From: Chloroflexota bacterium
Lineage (GTDB): Bacteria; Chloroflexota; Anaerolineae; Aggregatilineales; J027
Direction of reading: 5' to 3'
DNA length: 64,000 nt
NCBI GenBank assembly: GCA_016234595.1
Contig: JACRBG010000023.1
Span: forward strand, 41,402 to 105,401
Within the stretch, counting starts at the first letter, position 1. Every line of letters begins with the position of its first letter. Shown piece after piece: positions 44,628 through 53,096 of this stretch. The notes under the pieces were generated by a model. That model was not told the origin of the DNA. It saw nothing but the letters and a program-made list of their open reading frames with translations, and searched no databases. A program made the translations under genes and the position numbers.

Positions 44628-46589
44628 TTATTCCAGCGTCAAGGTGGTCAAACGATAGGCGTTATTGGCATCGGGTTGATCGGGAATCAGGCGGGTGTTG
44701 GGTGGGTCAAGTTCATACACCGCCACAATCAAACTATACGTTCCCGTGATGGCATCTTGCTTGACCACCAAGCCATGATTATCGGTGATCGTCTGCCCCG
44801 CCTGCCATGTTGTCGTAATAGCCCGTCCATTAGCAGGTTCACTATCATGCTGCGACGCCAATGTGCCATCGGGGTTTAACAATTGCACTGTCACCTTATA
44901 ACGCTTGTCTAAGAGGGTATTCGTTTGCCAAAACAGCGTCACGCCTAGCACATCCCCCGGCAAAATTTGCTGATCCGTCCCATCAGTAGATAGGGCATAG
45001 CCCACCAATATAATGTGATCGCCAAAAGCCATCTTGACCACCTGCGAGGCTTCGGTCGGTGGGGCGTCTAAAACCGCATACTGCACCAATTCGACATCGG
45101 TAATCCACTGGCGTCCAATAACATATGCCCCGGCATCAAGGGTAGATTCAACAACACCGTTCGGGTCACGCTCACTCTGCCCCCACAACACTACAAAAAT
45201 TCGTTTGTATTGGGCGATTAAATCAGCCGTGGCTTGCTCGGTAGCAGCATTATCTCCCCCTAAACCTTTGGGAAGGCCATAAACGGGGCTAACGCCATGA
45301 TAATAATAATCGAATGCCTCGATTTGATTAGGAGCATTTAAAATAATAGCATCCCCATCCCGCGCATCTTGTGTCAGCAATTCAGCTATTTGACGGTAGT
45401 CACTGCGGGCATATTGTTCATCGTGGTACATGGGGCCAAGATTGTGGATATTGGGGATAATCACTAGTATCGAAAGAGCCGCCGCGCTGCTCCACCGCAT
45501 CAGCAAGCTTTGAGGTGGGCGAACCACTCCACTCAATACCGCCCCAATACGTTCCAGACTGCGCCCTAGCATCAACGCGATACTCATTTGGGCAGGCACT
45601 AAAAATTTCAAATTAGCTTCGCGGTAAGCACCGGAAAGTAGCAATGCCCCAATACTCAGACCGCTCCAAATCAGCGGTAAACTAACACGCCACAACACTG
45701 AAGGTCGTTCGGCCCCAGCACGACGGTCGGGCAGCAACACCCCTAACACCAACAGCCCAATCGGCACAACGTAGGCTAATGCGGAAAGGTGGGTCGCGGT
45801 TTGCCCATAAATCAATAGTGTAAAAACCCGATCTGCCCGATCTAACAAAGCGGTCTGGTCGCCTGTTTGGGGCCACGAAGTGATTTGTTTATAGGCCGTC
45901 GGTAGCCACGACTGGAAAAACATTAGAGTAATCACATTGAGAACAATATAGACGTTCCGGGCACGTGGGTCACGACGTGGAATCCACCACCACAAAAACA
46001 CCACCCCTTGGGCAATCATGGTAAAGGGATAGGTGTAGTGGGTATATAGGCCCACTGTATTGATAATCATCAGCCAGATGGCCCAAGGTGCGATGTGAAA
46101 AGCAAATTGGTTGGGGCGATTTTCAGCACGATGGTGGTCGCTGGCGTGTAGCATCTTGACCAGCACCCAGAAACTTAACACACTTAATGCGCCTAACTGG
46201 GAATACATGCGCGTTTCTTGCGAGTAATAAACTGCAAAAGGGTTTGCAGCCACCAGTGCCGCCGCGATACTGGCTGCTAATGGGCCATATAAACGGCGGC
46301 CAAGCGCATAGGTTCCTGCCACACCCAGCAATCCCCAAAAGGCTGAAAATGACCGTAGGCCAAATTCCGTTTTGCCCGCCAAAAACATCCACCATTTCAG
46401 GCCGATATAATAGCCGGGGGGGTGAATATCGTGACTACTGGCTTCAATCAATGCTGGAATAGATCGTTCCGCAAGACGTAAGCTGTTGCCCTCATCATGC
46501 CACAGGGATTGCGATTCGAGTAAATGAAATCGCCAAAAACCTGCGACCAATAGAATCAGCACCGAAAGCCAGCGGATTAGCCGATTCAT
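44628..46589 (-). CDS. GT39-type membrane glycosyltransferase
   Basis: A 653-residue polytopic protein. The catalytic loop after helix 1 reads SLWHDEGNSLRLAERS and the next conserved loop is HDIHPPGYYIGLKWWM. A long soluble C-terminal domain (about 500-653) follows the last helix. Its start overlaps the stop of the upstream glycoside hydrolase by 4 bases, so the pair is translationally coupled. Confidence 0.85.
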   Translation of the reverse strand: MNRLIRWLSVLILLVAGFWRFHLLESQSLWHDEGNSLRLAERSIPALIEASSHDIHPPGYYIGLKWWMFLAGKTEFGLRSFSAFWGLLGVAGTYALGRRLYGPLAASIAAALVAANPFAVYYSQETRMYSQLGALSVLSFWVLVKMLHASDHHRAENRPNQFAFHIAPWAIWLMIINTVGLYTHYTYPFTMIAQGVVFLWWWIPRRDPRARNVYIVLNVITLMFFQSWLPTAYKQITSWPQTGDQTALLDRADRVFTLLIYGQTATHLSALAYVVPIGLLVLGVLLPDRRAGAERPSVLWRVSLPLIWSGLSIGALLLSGAYREANLKFLVPAQMSIALMLGRSLERIGAVLSGVVRPPQSLLMRWSSAAALSILVIIPNIHNLGPMYHDEQYARSDYRQIAELLTQDARDGDAIILNAPNQIEAFDYYYHGVSPVYGLPKGLGGDNAATEQATADLIAQYKRIFVVLWGQSERDPNGVVESTLDAGAYVIGRQWITDVELVQYAVLDAPPTEASQVVKMAFGDHIILVGYALSTDGTDQQILPGDVLGVTLFWQTNTLLDKRYKVTVQLLNPDGTLASQHDSEPANGRAITTTWQAGQTITDNHGLVVKQDAITGTYSLIVAVYELDPPNTRLIPDQPDANNAYRLTTLTLE

Positions 46590-48043
46590 TTTTGCTCCAA
46601 TCGTTTCATCACAGCATCCCCCAAAACTGCTCCCGCAAAAAGCACGGCCAAGCCCGCTATAAGGACGTGTGGCAAGCGCTCACGTGCTTTGGTCGGCCAT
46701 GACTTGTCGGGATGCTGCCATCCGTTAGATTGAATATAGTGTTGCAGGCTGTAATAAATTGGGGTGGGTGTCCAATCTGGCTCAACCATACGGAAATAAT
46801 ACCAGCTTTGATTGGCTTCAATCTCATTAGGGCGTTTCAGGAACCAATAACTCATTACGCCCACATACGGCCATTCTTCCAACGCCCGTTCATATGCTAA
46901 GGGCGCCCATGCAGCAGCCTGTTCCATCGTGACCCGGCCATAGGTATCCAAGCCAGCAATATTAGGATCATTCGGCACAGGATTCCACGCGATTTCACTA
47001 ATCCAGATGGGTTTGTTGGCATCGCCATTGGCAACCATAATATCACGTAGCCATTGGTGACGGGCAAAATTCATGGTAAAGGGACGCATCCGGCGATCAG
47101 TCGGCCCACTAAACAACCCATAGCCTTGGGCACTGAGGACATCAAAACAACGGCCTGCTCCTAAATCATAAAGGCGCTGTAAAAATAATAAGTCAAAGGC
47201 ATCCCGTCCGGTGTGGTCAACCGTTGGGCCAATCGCCCCGGTCAAAATCACAATGTTAGGATCAACCGCCTTAAGGGCATCGTGCGTGCGACACAGCAAA
47301 TCAGCATAACCCTCTGGGCTAATCAACTGGTCGCCCCATTCAGGATAGAGATTGGGTTCGTTCCAGATTTGATAATGGGTGATACGCCCTTGGTAACGTT
47401 CCGCCAGTGTCACCGCAAAATCAACAAAATCTTGGATGTTAACAGGTGGGCCGTTGGTTTGAGTCGTTCCCGGTGGCAAAGCCCAAGGTGGGGTGGGGCT
47501 GCTAATCCGCGCAATCATATTAACGTTATATTGGTTGGCTAAATCCACAATTTGGTCATATTTATCCCAGCTAGAAACAAAGTCGGCCTCATTGATTTGT
47601 CCATCCGCGTTTCGATCATTGCGCCGATCTACAAAATCCCCTTTAGCATCAATTTCGATATCTTCCCATGGGAACTGCTGACGTAGCCAGCCAAAGCCCG
47701 CTTCCGCAATTAGCTGCATGGCCTGTTCGCGTTTGGCGGGTTCGGCCTCTTGCTCAAGGAAGGCGTTAATCCCAAACGGATTCTGAGGTAGATTTTCAAT
47801 GGGGGCATCTTTTTCAAGGCGGGGCATCTCACGAGTGCCATTGGCGAGATATTGCAAACCACCCAACAATTGTGGCCCCGGTTCGGTTTCGCCCGTCACG
47901 TTCCACAGCAAATCCGCCACAAGGCCATCATTTTCCAAATCCAGCCACAGGGCGGCTGTGCCAATCACCAATGCAATCAACCCCACACCAATTGTACGGA
48001 GCGAAAAGCCAAAAAGCCGTTTTGTCATCAATGTTTTTTGCAT
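46586..48043 (-). CDS. Membrane-anchored cellulase-like glycoside hydrolase
   Basis: A 485-residue protein with N-terminal and C-terminal transmembrane segments (FGFSLRTIGVGLIALVIGTA and HVLIAGLAVLFAGAVLGDAV), so the enzyme domain probably lies outside, tethered at both ends. The TIM barrel has acid/base E229 in IWNEPN and nucleophile E350 in WISEIAW. It is related to the two enzymes at 14.8-18.1 kb. The ATG 48043 start follows the corA stop by 8 bases. Coupled with GT39, it may trim the same glycan. Confidence 0.83.
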   Translation of the reverse strand: MQKTLMTKRLFGFSLRTIGVGLIALVIGTAALWLDLENDGLVADLLWNVTGETEPGPQLLGGLQYLANGTREMPRLEKDAPIENLPQNPFGINAFLEQEAEPAKREQAMQLIAEAGFGWLRQQFPWEDIEIDAKGDFVDRRNDRNADGQINEADFVSSWDKYDQIVDLANQYNVNMIARISSPTPPWALPPGTTQTNGPPVNIQDFVDFAVTLAERYQGRITHYQIWNEPNLYPEWGDQLISPEGYADLLCRTHDALKAVDPNIVILTGAIGPTVDHTGRDAFDLLFLQRLYDLGAGRCFDVLSAQGYGLFSGPTDRRMRPFTMNFARHQWLRDIMVANGDANKPIWISEIAWNPVPNDPNIAGLDTYGRVTMEQAAAWAPLAYERALEEWPYVGVMSYWFLKRPNEIEANQSWYYFRMVEPDWTPTPIYYSLQHYIQSNGWQHPDKSWPTKARERLPHVLIAGLAVLFAGAVLGDAVMKRLEQK

Positions 48044-48051
48044 GGGGCGGA

Positions 48052-49176
48052 TTATAGCCAATTGCGGCGCTTGAAGTAAATTGCCAGTGAAATTCCCACC
48101 ACCAACATGAGCGACAAGGCAAAGGGATAACCCCAATACCATTCCAACTCTGGCATATTGAGAGGTGACTTATGCGGATTGAAATTCATCCCATACACCC
48201 CGGCGATAAAAGTCAGCGGCAAGAAGATTGTCGAAATTAACGTCAGGGTCTTCATGACCTCATTGGTACGATTGGCAATGCTCGACAAATAGACATCTTG
48301 CAAATCGGCACACACTTCCCGATAGACCTCTACCAAATCAATCACCTTGACCGCATGGTCATAACAATCACGCAGGTAGTGGCGGACTTGCTCGTCTTCA
48401 AATTCGGGTGCATCGTGAAATAAGGCATTCACCGCGTCACGCAACGGCCAAATCGCTCGCCGCAGCACCAATAAATCGCGTTTAATCGAGTGCAATTGGG
48501 CAATGACTTTACGCTCTGGGTATTCAATCAGGATGTTTTCCACTTCCTCCAGTGTTTCGCCATATTGCTCTAGAACCGGGAAATAGGCATCAATCACCGC
48601 ATCCAGCAAAGCATAGACCAAATAATTTGGCCCACTTTGGCGCAGGCGATCTAAACTTTTGCGGATACGATTGCGTACTGGGTCAAGACAATCGCCGGGG
48701 TGGGATTCCTGAAAGGTCAGGACAAAATTTTTGCCTAAAAAAATATTTAACTGCTCATTCGTAATATTTTTTTGCAGAGCAACCATGCGAGCCACTATAA
48801 ATAAATGCTGATCATACCGTTCGACTTTGGCCTGTTCGGTTGCCAACACCACGTCTTCCAACGCCAAATCACTTAAACCAAAAATCTGCCCAACCTTTTT
48901 GACCAATTCCTTATCGCCCAAACCATCCACATTGACCCAGATGACAGGCCACTTGCCCAAATAATTGCGGATTTCAGCGGGGTCATTGATCTTATGTTCT
49001 TCAAATTTGGTGGCATTATAGGCCATGATTTGAATAATCGAAGGGCCAGTGTTAGGTAAATTATCAGGCAGGCCGGGTGAGGCTCCCACCTCGGTTGATG
49101 GGATCTGCAATGTTTGGGTAATCCTTTTGCGAGGAGTCATGTTTTTTTCTGAAAAGGGGGTCTCAGGAGTCGTCAT
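48052..49176 (-). CDS. corA: CorA family magnesium/cobalt transporter
   Basis: A 374-residue transporter with a long cytosolic N-terminal domain and two C-terminal transmembrane helices. The selectivity motif YGMNFN follows the first helix (TLISTIFLPLTFIAGVYGMN), then WGYPFALSLMLVVGISLAIYF. Family members form pentameric Mg2+ channels. The start is ATG 49176; an in-frame ATG at 49140 is an alternative. Confidence 0.94.
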   Translation of the reverse strand: MTTPETPFSEKNMTPRKRITQTLQIPSTEVGASPGLPDNLPNTGPSIIQIMAYNATKFEEHKINDPAEIRNYLGKWPVIWVNVDGLGDKELVKKVGQIFGLSDLALEDVVLATEQAKVERYDQHLFIVARMVALQKNITNEQLNIFLGKNFVLTFQESHPGDCLDPVRNRIRKSLDRLRQSGPNYLVYALLDAVIDAYFPVLEQYGETLEEVENILIEYPERKVIAQLHSIKRDLLVLRRAIWPLRDAVNALFHDAPEFEDEQVRHYLRDCYDHAVKVIDLVEVYREVCADLQDVYLSSIANRTNEVMKTLTLISTIFLPLTFIAGVYGMNFNPHKSPLNMPELEWYWGYPFALSLMLVVGISLAIYFKRRNWL

Positions 49177-49471
49177 AAAAATATCACTTCTGCGCCATAA
49201 ATGCCGAGCGTCATTTTACACCTGTCGGTGTTTAGGCAAAATCCTAAAATCTGATGCTGACACCCTAGGCTTGTTAGTCTATTTACTTTAGTTACGGAAG
49301 CGACCAACCGAGTTTGTCCTTTAGTTTAGCATTTTTGGCCGTGACGATTCCGTGACACCCATGTAACGCTTACCTGCTACGCTAGAGGACGATCTATTCT
49401 CATTGGCGATTCACGTCAATTACCAATTAATGGATGACCCGATGTTCGTTTGTCAAAATGGCCCAAATTGC

Positions 49472-49500
49472 TTGTTTTCAAAATATACCTGTGTTATGCT
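49472..49500 (+). promoter_or_regulatory. Promoter candidate for the lysC leader
   Basis: A -35 TTGTTT (49472-49477), 17-base spacer and -10 TATGCT (49495-49500) with an extended TGT element. Transcription would start near 49507, which keeps all three attenuator segments in the RNA. A second -35-like TTGACG at 49526-49531 has only a poor -10 (CCTGAT), and a start from it would lose segment 1. Confidence 0.5.
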
Positions 49501-49549
49501 GTTTCAAATTCATATTCAGCAGAGATTGACGTTCTGTGAAAACATTTGG

Positions 49550-49698
49550 CCTGATTTGCACTATGATGACTATTTCGACTACCGGTATGGGTACCGGAAT
49601 GGTGTGCTTCAGGTCGCTGGATATAAGAGCCTAGAACTCTAAACCAAACGAAATTCCACAAACGCGACGTGAAGCACTCTCAACCACGTCGCGTTTGT
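49550..49698 (+). promoter_or_regulatory. Transcription attenuator of lysC (segments 1-4)
   Basis: Four segments give mutually exclusive pairings. Segment 1 (49550-49561) can pair with segment 2 (49604-49613) in 9 bp around a small loop. Segment 2 (49604-49617) can pair with segment 3 (49664-49677) in 13 of 14 positions, with one G-G mismatch. Segment 3 (49658-49671) can pair with segment 4 (49685-49698) in 14 perfect pairs. A ribosome stalled on early Thr codons would cover segment 1, freeing 2 to pair with 3 and preventing the terminator. This is classical attenuator logic, inferred from base pairing. Confidence 0.65.
49563..49634 (+). CDS. Putative lysC leader peptide rich in Thr, Met and Ile
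   Basis: A 23-codon frame that begins MMTISTTGMGTGMV. Its first 13 codons hold four Met, four Thr and two Ile codons, and the run STTGMGTG recalls the enterobacterial thrL peptide. Thr, Ile and Met are end products of the aspartokinase pathway. The reading frame ends 23 bases before the terminator stem. There is no clear Shine-Dalgarno site, which is the main weakness. An overlapping 79-codon frame in another phase is not favoured. Confidence 0.55.
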   Translation: MMTISTTGMGTGMVCFRSLDIRA

Positions 49699-49705
49699 TG
49701 TTATC
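49658..49705 (+). terminator. Attenuator terminator upstream of lysC
   Basis: A perfect 14-bp stem (ACAAACGCGACGTG with its complement), a 13-base loop (49672-49684) and a T-rich end (GTTTGTTGTTATC). It lies 42 bases before the lysC start. Confidence 0.65.
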
Positions 49706-49740
49706 TAGACCAAAACACATACGCAGGAGAGCAGAACCCA

Positions 49741-51300
49741 ATGGCGATACTGGTCATGAAATTCGGCGGCACCTCGGTGGGCAGCGCCAATGCCGTTCGA
49801 CAAGTCATCGAAATTACCCGCAACGAATGCCAGAAATGGGACAATGTCGTGATTGTCACCTCGGCTATTGGTGGCATTACTAATTCGTTGGTCAAATTGG
49901 TCGAACACGCGGCCAAAGCTGATTTTACTGGCCCCAGCGGGGTACGACACCAACTAGATGCGCTGCGTGCCCGCCATCAACAGGCCGCTCGTGAATTCAT
50001 GAATATTGACGACCATGCGGCTGAACTGGACAAAGTGGATGTTCATATTGACACCCTACTAGAGGAACTGTATGGCACTTGTCAGGCAATTGCCGCCGCT
50101 GGGGGGGCCGACAGTCGCCTAAGTGATGCCGCTATGTCCATGGGGGAACGCCTGATGGCCGGGATTTTGGCCGCGATTATGCGGGTGAATGGCGTCCCAG
50201 CCCAACCCGTGGATGCGAGTAAAGTTATTGTCACAGATCGCCGTTTCCAAAATGCCCAACCCGATTTTGCTCCTTCCCGCGCTAATGCCCAAAAAATCAT
50301 TGGGCCTCTGCTAGAACAAAAACAAGTCCCCATCGTGACAGGCTACATTGGGGCAACTCCCGAAGGCCAAATTACCACCTTAGGGCGTGGGGGGTCGGAT
50401 TATTCCGCGACCTATCTTGGCAGTTTGATTGATGCTAGTGACGTCTGGATTTGGACGGATGTGAACGGCGTCATGTCTGCTGACCCGCGTAAAATTAAAG
50501 AGGCCAAAGTCATTGACACCATTTCCTACCAAGAGGTCAGTGAGTTCGCCCATTTTGGTGCCAAAGTGCTGCATCCGCGATGTGTTGAACCCTTGATTGG
50601 GCCACACATTCCACTACGTGTCTGTAATACCTTCAATCCCGACCACGCTGGTACCCGCATCAACAGTGCCAACCCCCATAAGCCCAAGCACCTTAGCGCC
50701 GTCACTTCCATTGAAGGGTTGCTAGTATTTGCCCCCTCAAATGCTGTACCTAGCATACCGGGCCTGCCTCCTATGACCGACCTCGCCAGCCAAGCGCTTG
50801 AAAAAGTCTTGCTGCAACCCGCTCCACCCGTGATTACCGTCAATGCCCATGCGGGGCACTTATTGTGTTTTGTCATCCCAACCACAGCCCGCCGCACTGC
50901 CAACCAAGAAAGCCTAGCCGCACTTCAACAGGCCTTTACCGAAGCCTATCCTAATGCGGAGTGGCGCATCGAACCGATTGCGATTGTCGCCGCGATTGGG
51001 GTGGTAGATGTACAACAAACGATGCAAGTGTTGACGGCAGTTAAATCGGTACGGGCGAATCTACTAGCATTGGGGCACGGTTCTCCTGCCTGTTGTTTAT
51101 TGGCTTTCCCGCCTGAACAAGCCCCGCGTGTGGTCAAGAAGCTCCATAGCCTTGCTGTTTCTGTCCAATCCAATCTGCCCTATTTGGAAAATGACCCCGC
51201 TGCGCCTGCCGCCATTCCTGCCATTCCTAACAATCGTCGCCGCAAAAATACCCGCCCCAACAAACGGGGCAATCCGCCTCACCGCGTGATTCCACTGTAA
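49741..51300 (+). CDS. lysC: Aspartate kinase
   Basis: A 519-residue monofunctional aspartokinase, the first step of the Lys/Thr/Met/Ile pathway. It starts MAILVMKFGGTSVGSANAV, with KFGGTS for ATP and phosphate binding; TDVNGVMSADPR and EVSEFAHFGAKVLHPR are also diagnostic. The C-terminal region holds ACT-type regulatory domains, with a basic Arg/Asn/Pro tail at the end. There is no homoserine dehydrogenase domain. The start is ATG 49741 with AGGAG upstream. Feedback through ACT domains would add to the attenuator upstream. Confidence 0.95.
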   Translation: MAILVMKFGGTSVGSANAVRQVIEITRNECQKWDNVVIVTSAIGGITNSLVKLVEHAAKADFTGPSGVRHQLDALRARHQQAAREFMNIDDHAAELDKVDVHIDTLLEELYGTCQAIAAAGGADSRLSDAAMSMGERLMAGILAAIMRVNGVPAQPVDASKVIVTDRRFQNAQPDFAPSRANAQKIIGPLLEQKQVPIVTGYIGATPEGQITTLGRGGSDYSATYLGSLIDASDVWIWTDVNGVMSADPRKIKEAKVIDTISYQEVSEFAHFGAKVLHPRCVEPLIGPHIPLRVCNTFNPDHAGTRINSANPHKPKHLSAVTSIEGLLVFAPSNAVPSIPGLPPMTDLASQALEKVLLQPAPPVITVNAHAGHLLCFVIPTTARRTANQESLAALQQAFTEAYPNAEWRIEPIAIVAAIGVVDVQQTMQVLTAVKSVRANLLALGHGSPACCLLAFPPEQAPRVVKKLHSLAVSVQSNLPYLENDPAAPAAIPAIPNNRRRKNTRPNKRGNPPHRVIPL

Positions 51301-51324
51301 CCCACATTTTGGTTCCGTAATAGA

Positions 51325-51354
51325 AGGGGTGGTTCACTGAATCACCTCTTTTTT
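51325..51354 (+). terminator. Intrinsic terminator of lysC
   Basis: A 10-bp stem AGGGGTGGTT/AATCACCTCT (51325-51334 with 51340-51349, two G-U pairs), a CACTG loop and a run of six T. It lies 24 bases after the stop codon. Confidence 0.75.
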
Positions 51355-51391
51355 GTTATCCCCTTTCAAAAAATCCATGACTTTAAACATG

Positions 51392-51448
51392 TTGCAAAAT
51401 CCGACTCAGAATCTTATACTTTTAAGTGAACTATATCTTTACTTAAAA
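51392..51448 (+). promoter_or_regulatory. Promoter and inverted repeat upstream of ilvE
   Basis: A -35 TTGCAA (51392-51397), 17-base spacer and -10 TATACT (51415-51420). A perfect 8-base inverted repeat TTTTAAGT...ACTTAAAA (51420-51427 and 51441-51448) lies on the predicted start site, so a repressor may bind there. No leader peptide with branched-chain codons is seen. Confidence 0.5.
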
Positions 51449-51515
51449 AATATTTCGGTGAATGCCGTTTCGCATTAAGATTCATCAAGTCGTACAGCGA
51501 AAAAGGAGAACTATC

Positions 51516-52466
51516 GTGAAAAACCGTTTCGCGTTTTTTGAAGGGCACATCGTTCCGATCGAAGAAGCTAAAGTCAGCGTGATGACCCATGCGCTCAATT
51601 ATGGGACGGGCGCGTTCGGGGGTCTGCGCGGGTATTGGAACGAAGCGGATGAGGAATTGTATGTGTTCCGCCCAAGAGATCATTTCAAACGCATCCTCGC
51701 CTCGGCCAAAATGCTCCTCATTGACCTGCCCTATACCGTAGACGACATGGTGAATATCCTGCTCAGTCTGCTGCAAGCGGAAGGCTTCCGGCAAGATTGT
51801 TACATCCGTCCATTGGTTTATAAATCGGATGCAGTTATTGGGGTGCGCCTAAATGACCTCAAAGGCGACTTCACCATGTTTAGCATCCCCTTTGGTAGCT
51901 ATTTGGGTGATGAAGAAGGGACTAAAGTCGCGGTCAGTAGTTGGCGGCGCATTAGCGATGTTTCCATCCCCGCACGCGGCAAATTCACCGGAGCCTACAT
52001 CAATTCGGCTTTTATCAAATCGGAAGCTTTGATGAATGGCTATGATGAAGCCATCGTGCTAGATGAATCAGGCCATATCGCCGAAGGCAGTGCCGAAAAT
52101 GTGTTTATCATCCGCAACAACAAAGTGATTACCCCCCCCGTCAATGCCGATATTTTAGAAGGCATCACGCGCATGACCATTATGCAATTGGTGCGCGAAG
52201 AATTGGGCCTAGAAGTGATTGAACGCCCCATTGACCGCACCGAATTTTACGTAGCGGAAGAGGCGTTTTTCTGTGGTACTGGGGTTCAATTGGCCGCCAT
52301 TACACAAGTGGATCAGCGGCCTGTGGGCAACGGCAAATTAGGGCCGACTGTCCATGCCTTGCGTGATCTCTACTTCAGCGTCGTCCGAGGTCAACACCCC
52401 GCCTATAAGCATTTCTGCCTCCCAGTCTATGCTTCGGAAGCGGTTGCAATGCCAGTGATAGGCTAG
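51516..52466 (+). CDS. ilvE: Branched-chain amino acid aminotransferase
   Basis: A 316-residue PLP fold-type IV transaminase for the last step of Leu, Ile and Val synthesis. FFEGHIVPIEEAKVSVMTHALNYG is at the start, the PLP Lys lies in ARGKFTGAYINS, and GHIAEGSAENVFI binds the phosphate. The start is GTG 51516, with AGGAG seven bases upstream. The usual end of the family is near PAYKHFCLPVY; ten further residues follow. The last 129 bases overlap a gene on the other strand. Confidence 0.92.
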   Translation: MKNRFAFFEGHIVPIEEAKVSVMTHALNYGTGAFGGLRGYWNEADEELYVFRPRDHFKRILASAKMLLIDLPYTVDDMVNILLSLLQAEGFRQDCYIRPLVYKSDAVIGVRLNDLKGDFTMFSIPFGSYLGDEEGTKVAVSSWRRISDVSIPARGKFTGAYINSAFIKSEALMNGYDEAIVLDESGHIAEGSAENVFIIRNNKVITPPVNADILEGITRMTIMQLVREELGLEVIERPIDRTEFYVAEEAFFCGTGVQLAAITQVDQRPVGNGKLGPTVHALRDLYFSVVRGQHPAYKHFCLPVYASEAVAMPVIG

Positions 52467-53000
52467 GGTTCCTAAACCAACCACAAACACGGAGCTTCGG
52501 AAAATATTCTGAGGCTCCAACCAATCAATCATAAAGACCGCACCAGAGGCATTGCGCTGCTGGAAATACCACCGCGCCGCTGAATACACCCCGGCATAAA
52601 CAGCAATGATACCTGCCATGATACGCGCTTTCCCTACACGGGTTTGGCCCGTAATGACCAAAGGAAAAGCAAACATGAACACCCGCATCATATAAGTCCC
52701 AAGATGTATGATATGAGCAGCAACCCGCACATCCCGCTCACACACGCCCGGAGCTAACTTACAATCGGTTGGCATTCCGGGATATACCCCATCTGGTTTA
52801 AGGATATAGCCCCAAGCATAGGCTTTGTCCAAAACACAAAACATGATCACAGCCGAAATCATCAATGTGTCATTCATTGATCCCTGTGACAGCATAAAAA
52901 GACCAATAACTGAAAGAAACATCAAACCATAGACCGCTAAATCCCAAGTGACTTGACCTTGCTGTGGTAGCAATAGATCTTGGATACTGACGCCATTCAT
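52338..53000 (-). CDS. Hypothetical membrane protein, antisense overlap with ilvE
   Basis: A 220-residue protein with about five transmembrane segments (for example LAVYGLMFLSVIGLFML, MISAVIMFCVLDKAYAWGYI, TYMMRVFMFAFPLVITG). I recognise no family. The ribosome site AAGGGG is upstream of the ATG. Its C-terminal tail of about 42 residues is encoded antisense to the last 129 bases of ilvE; this tail is polar and may be a recent extension after loss of an earlier stop codon. It lies 96 bases downstream of the DtxR gene on the same strand. Confidence 0.65.
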   Translation of the reverse strand: MNGVSIQDLLLPQQGQVTWDLAVYGLMFLSVIGLFMLSQGSMNDTLMISAVIMFCVLDKAYAWGYILKPDGVYPGMPTDCKLAPGVCERDVRVAAHIIHLGTYMMRVFMFAFPLVITGQTRVGKARIMAGIIAVYAGVYSAARWYFQQRNASGAVFMIDWLEPQNIFRSSVFVVGLGTLAYHWHCNRFRSIDWEAEMLIGGVLTSDDAEVEITQGMDSRP

Positions 53001-53096
53001 AAAAAACCACCCCTTCTTTCAAGCACAAGCATAATTCATGTCCATGATTGTACTCATGGCGCAAAAATCAACAATTCAGATTGCTTAACAATCGGG

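Noticed and set aside
49526..49555. Second promoter (TTGACG) directly before the lysC leader peptide, giving a leaderless frame as in hisG
   Set aside because: The spacing parallels hisG, but the -10 (CCTGAT) is poor and this start would remove attenuator segment 1.
49403..49642. A 79-codon frame in the lysC leader
   Set aside because: It has no ribosome site and its start precedes the predicted promoter. Its phase differs from that of the Thr/Met-rich leader frame, and its product resembles no family.
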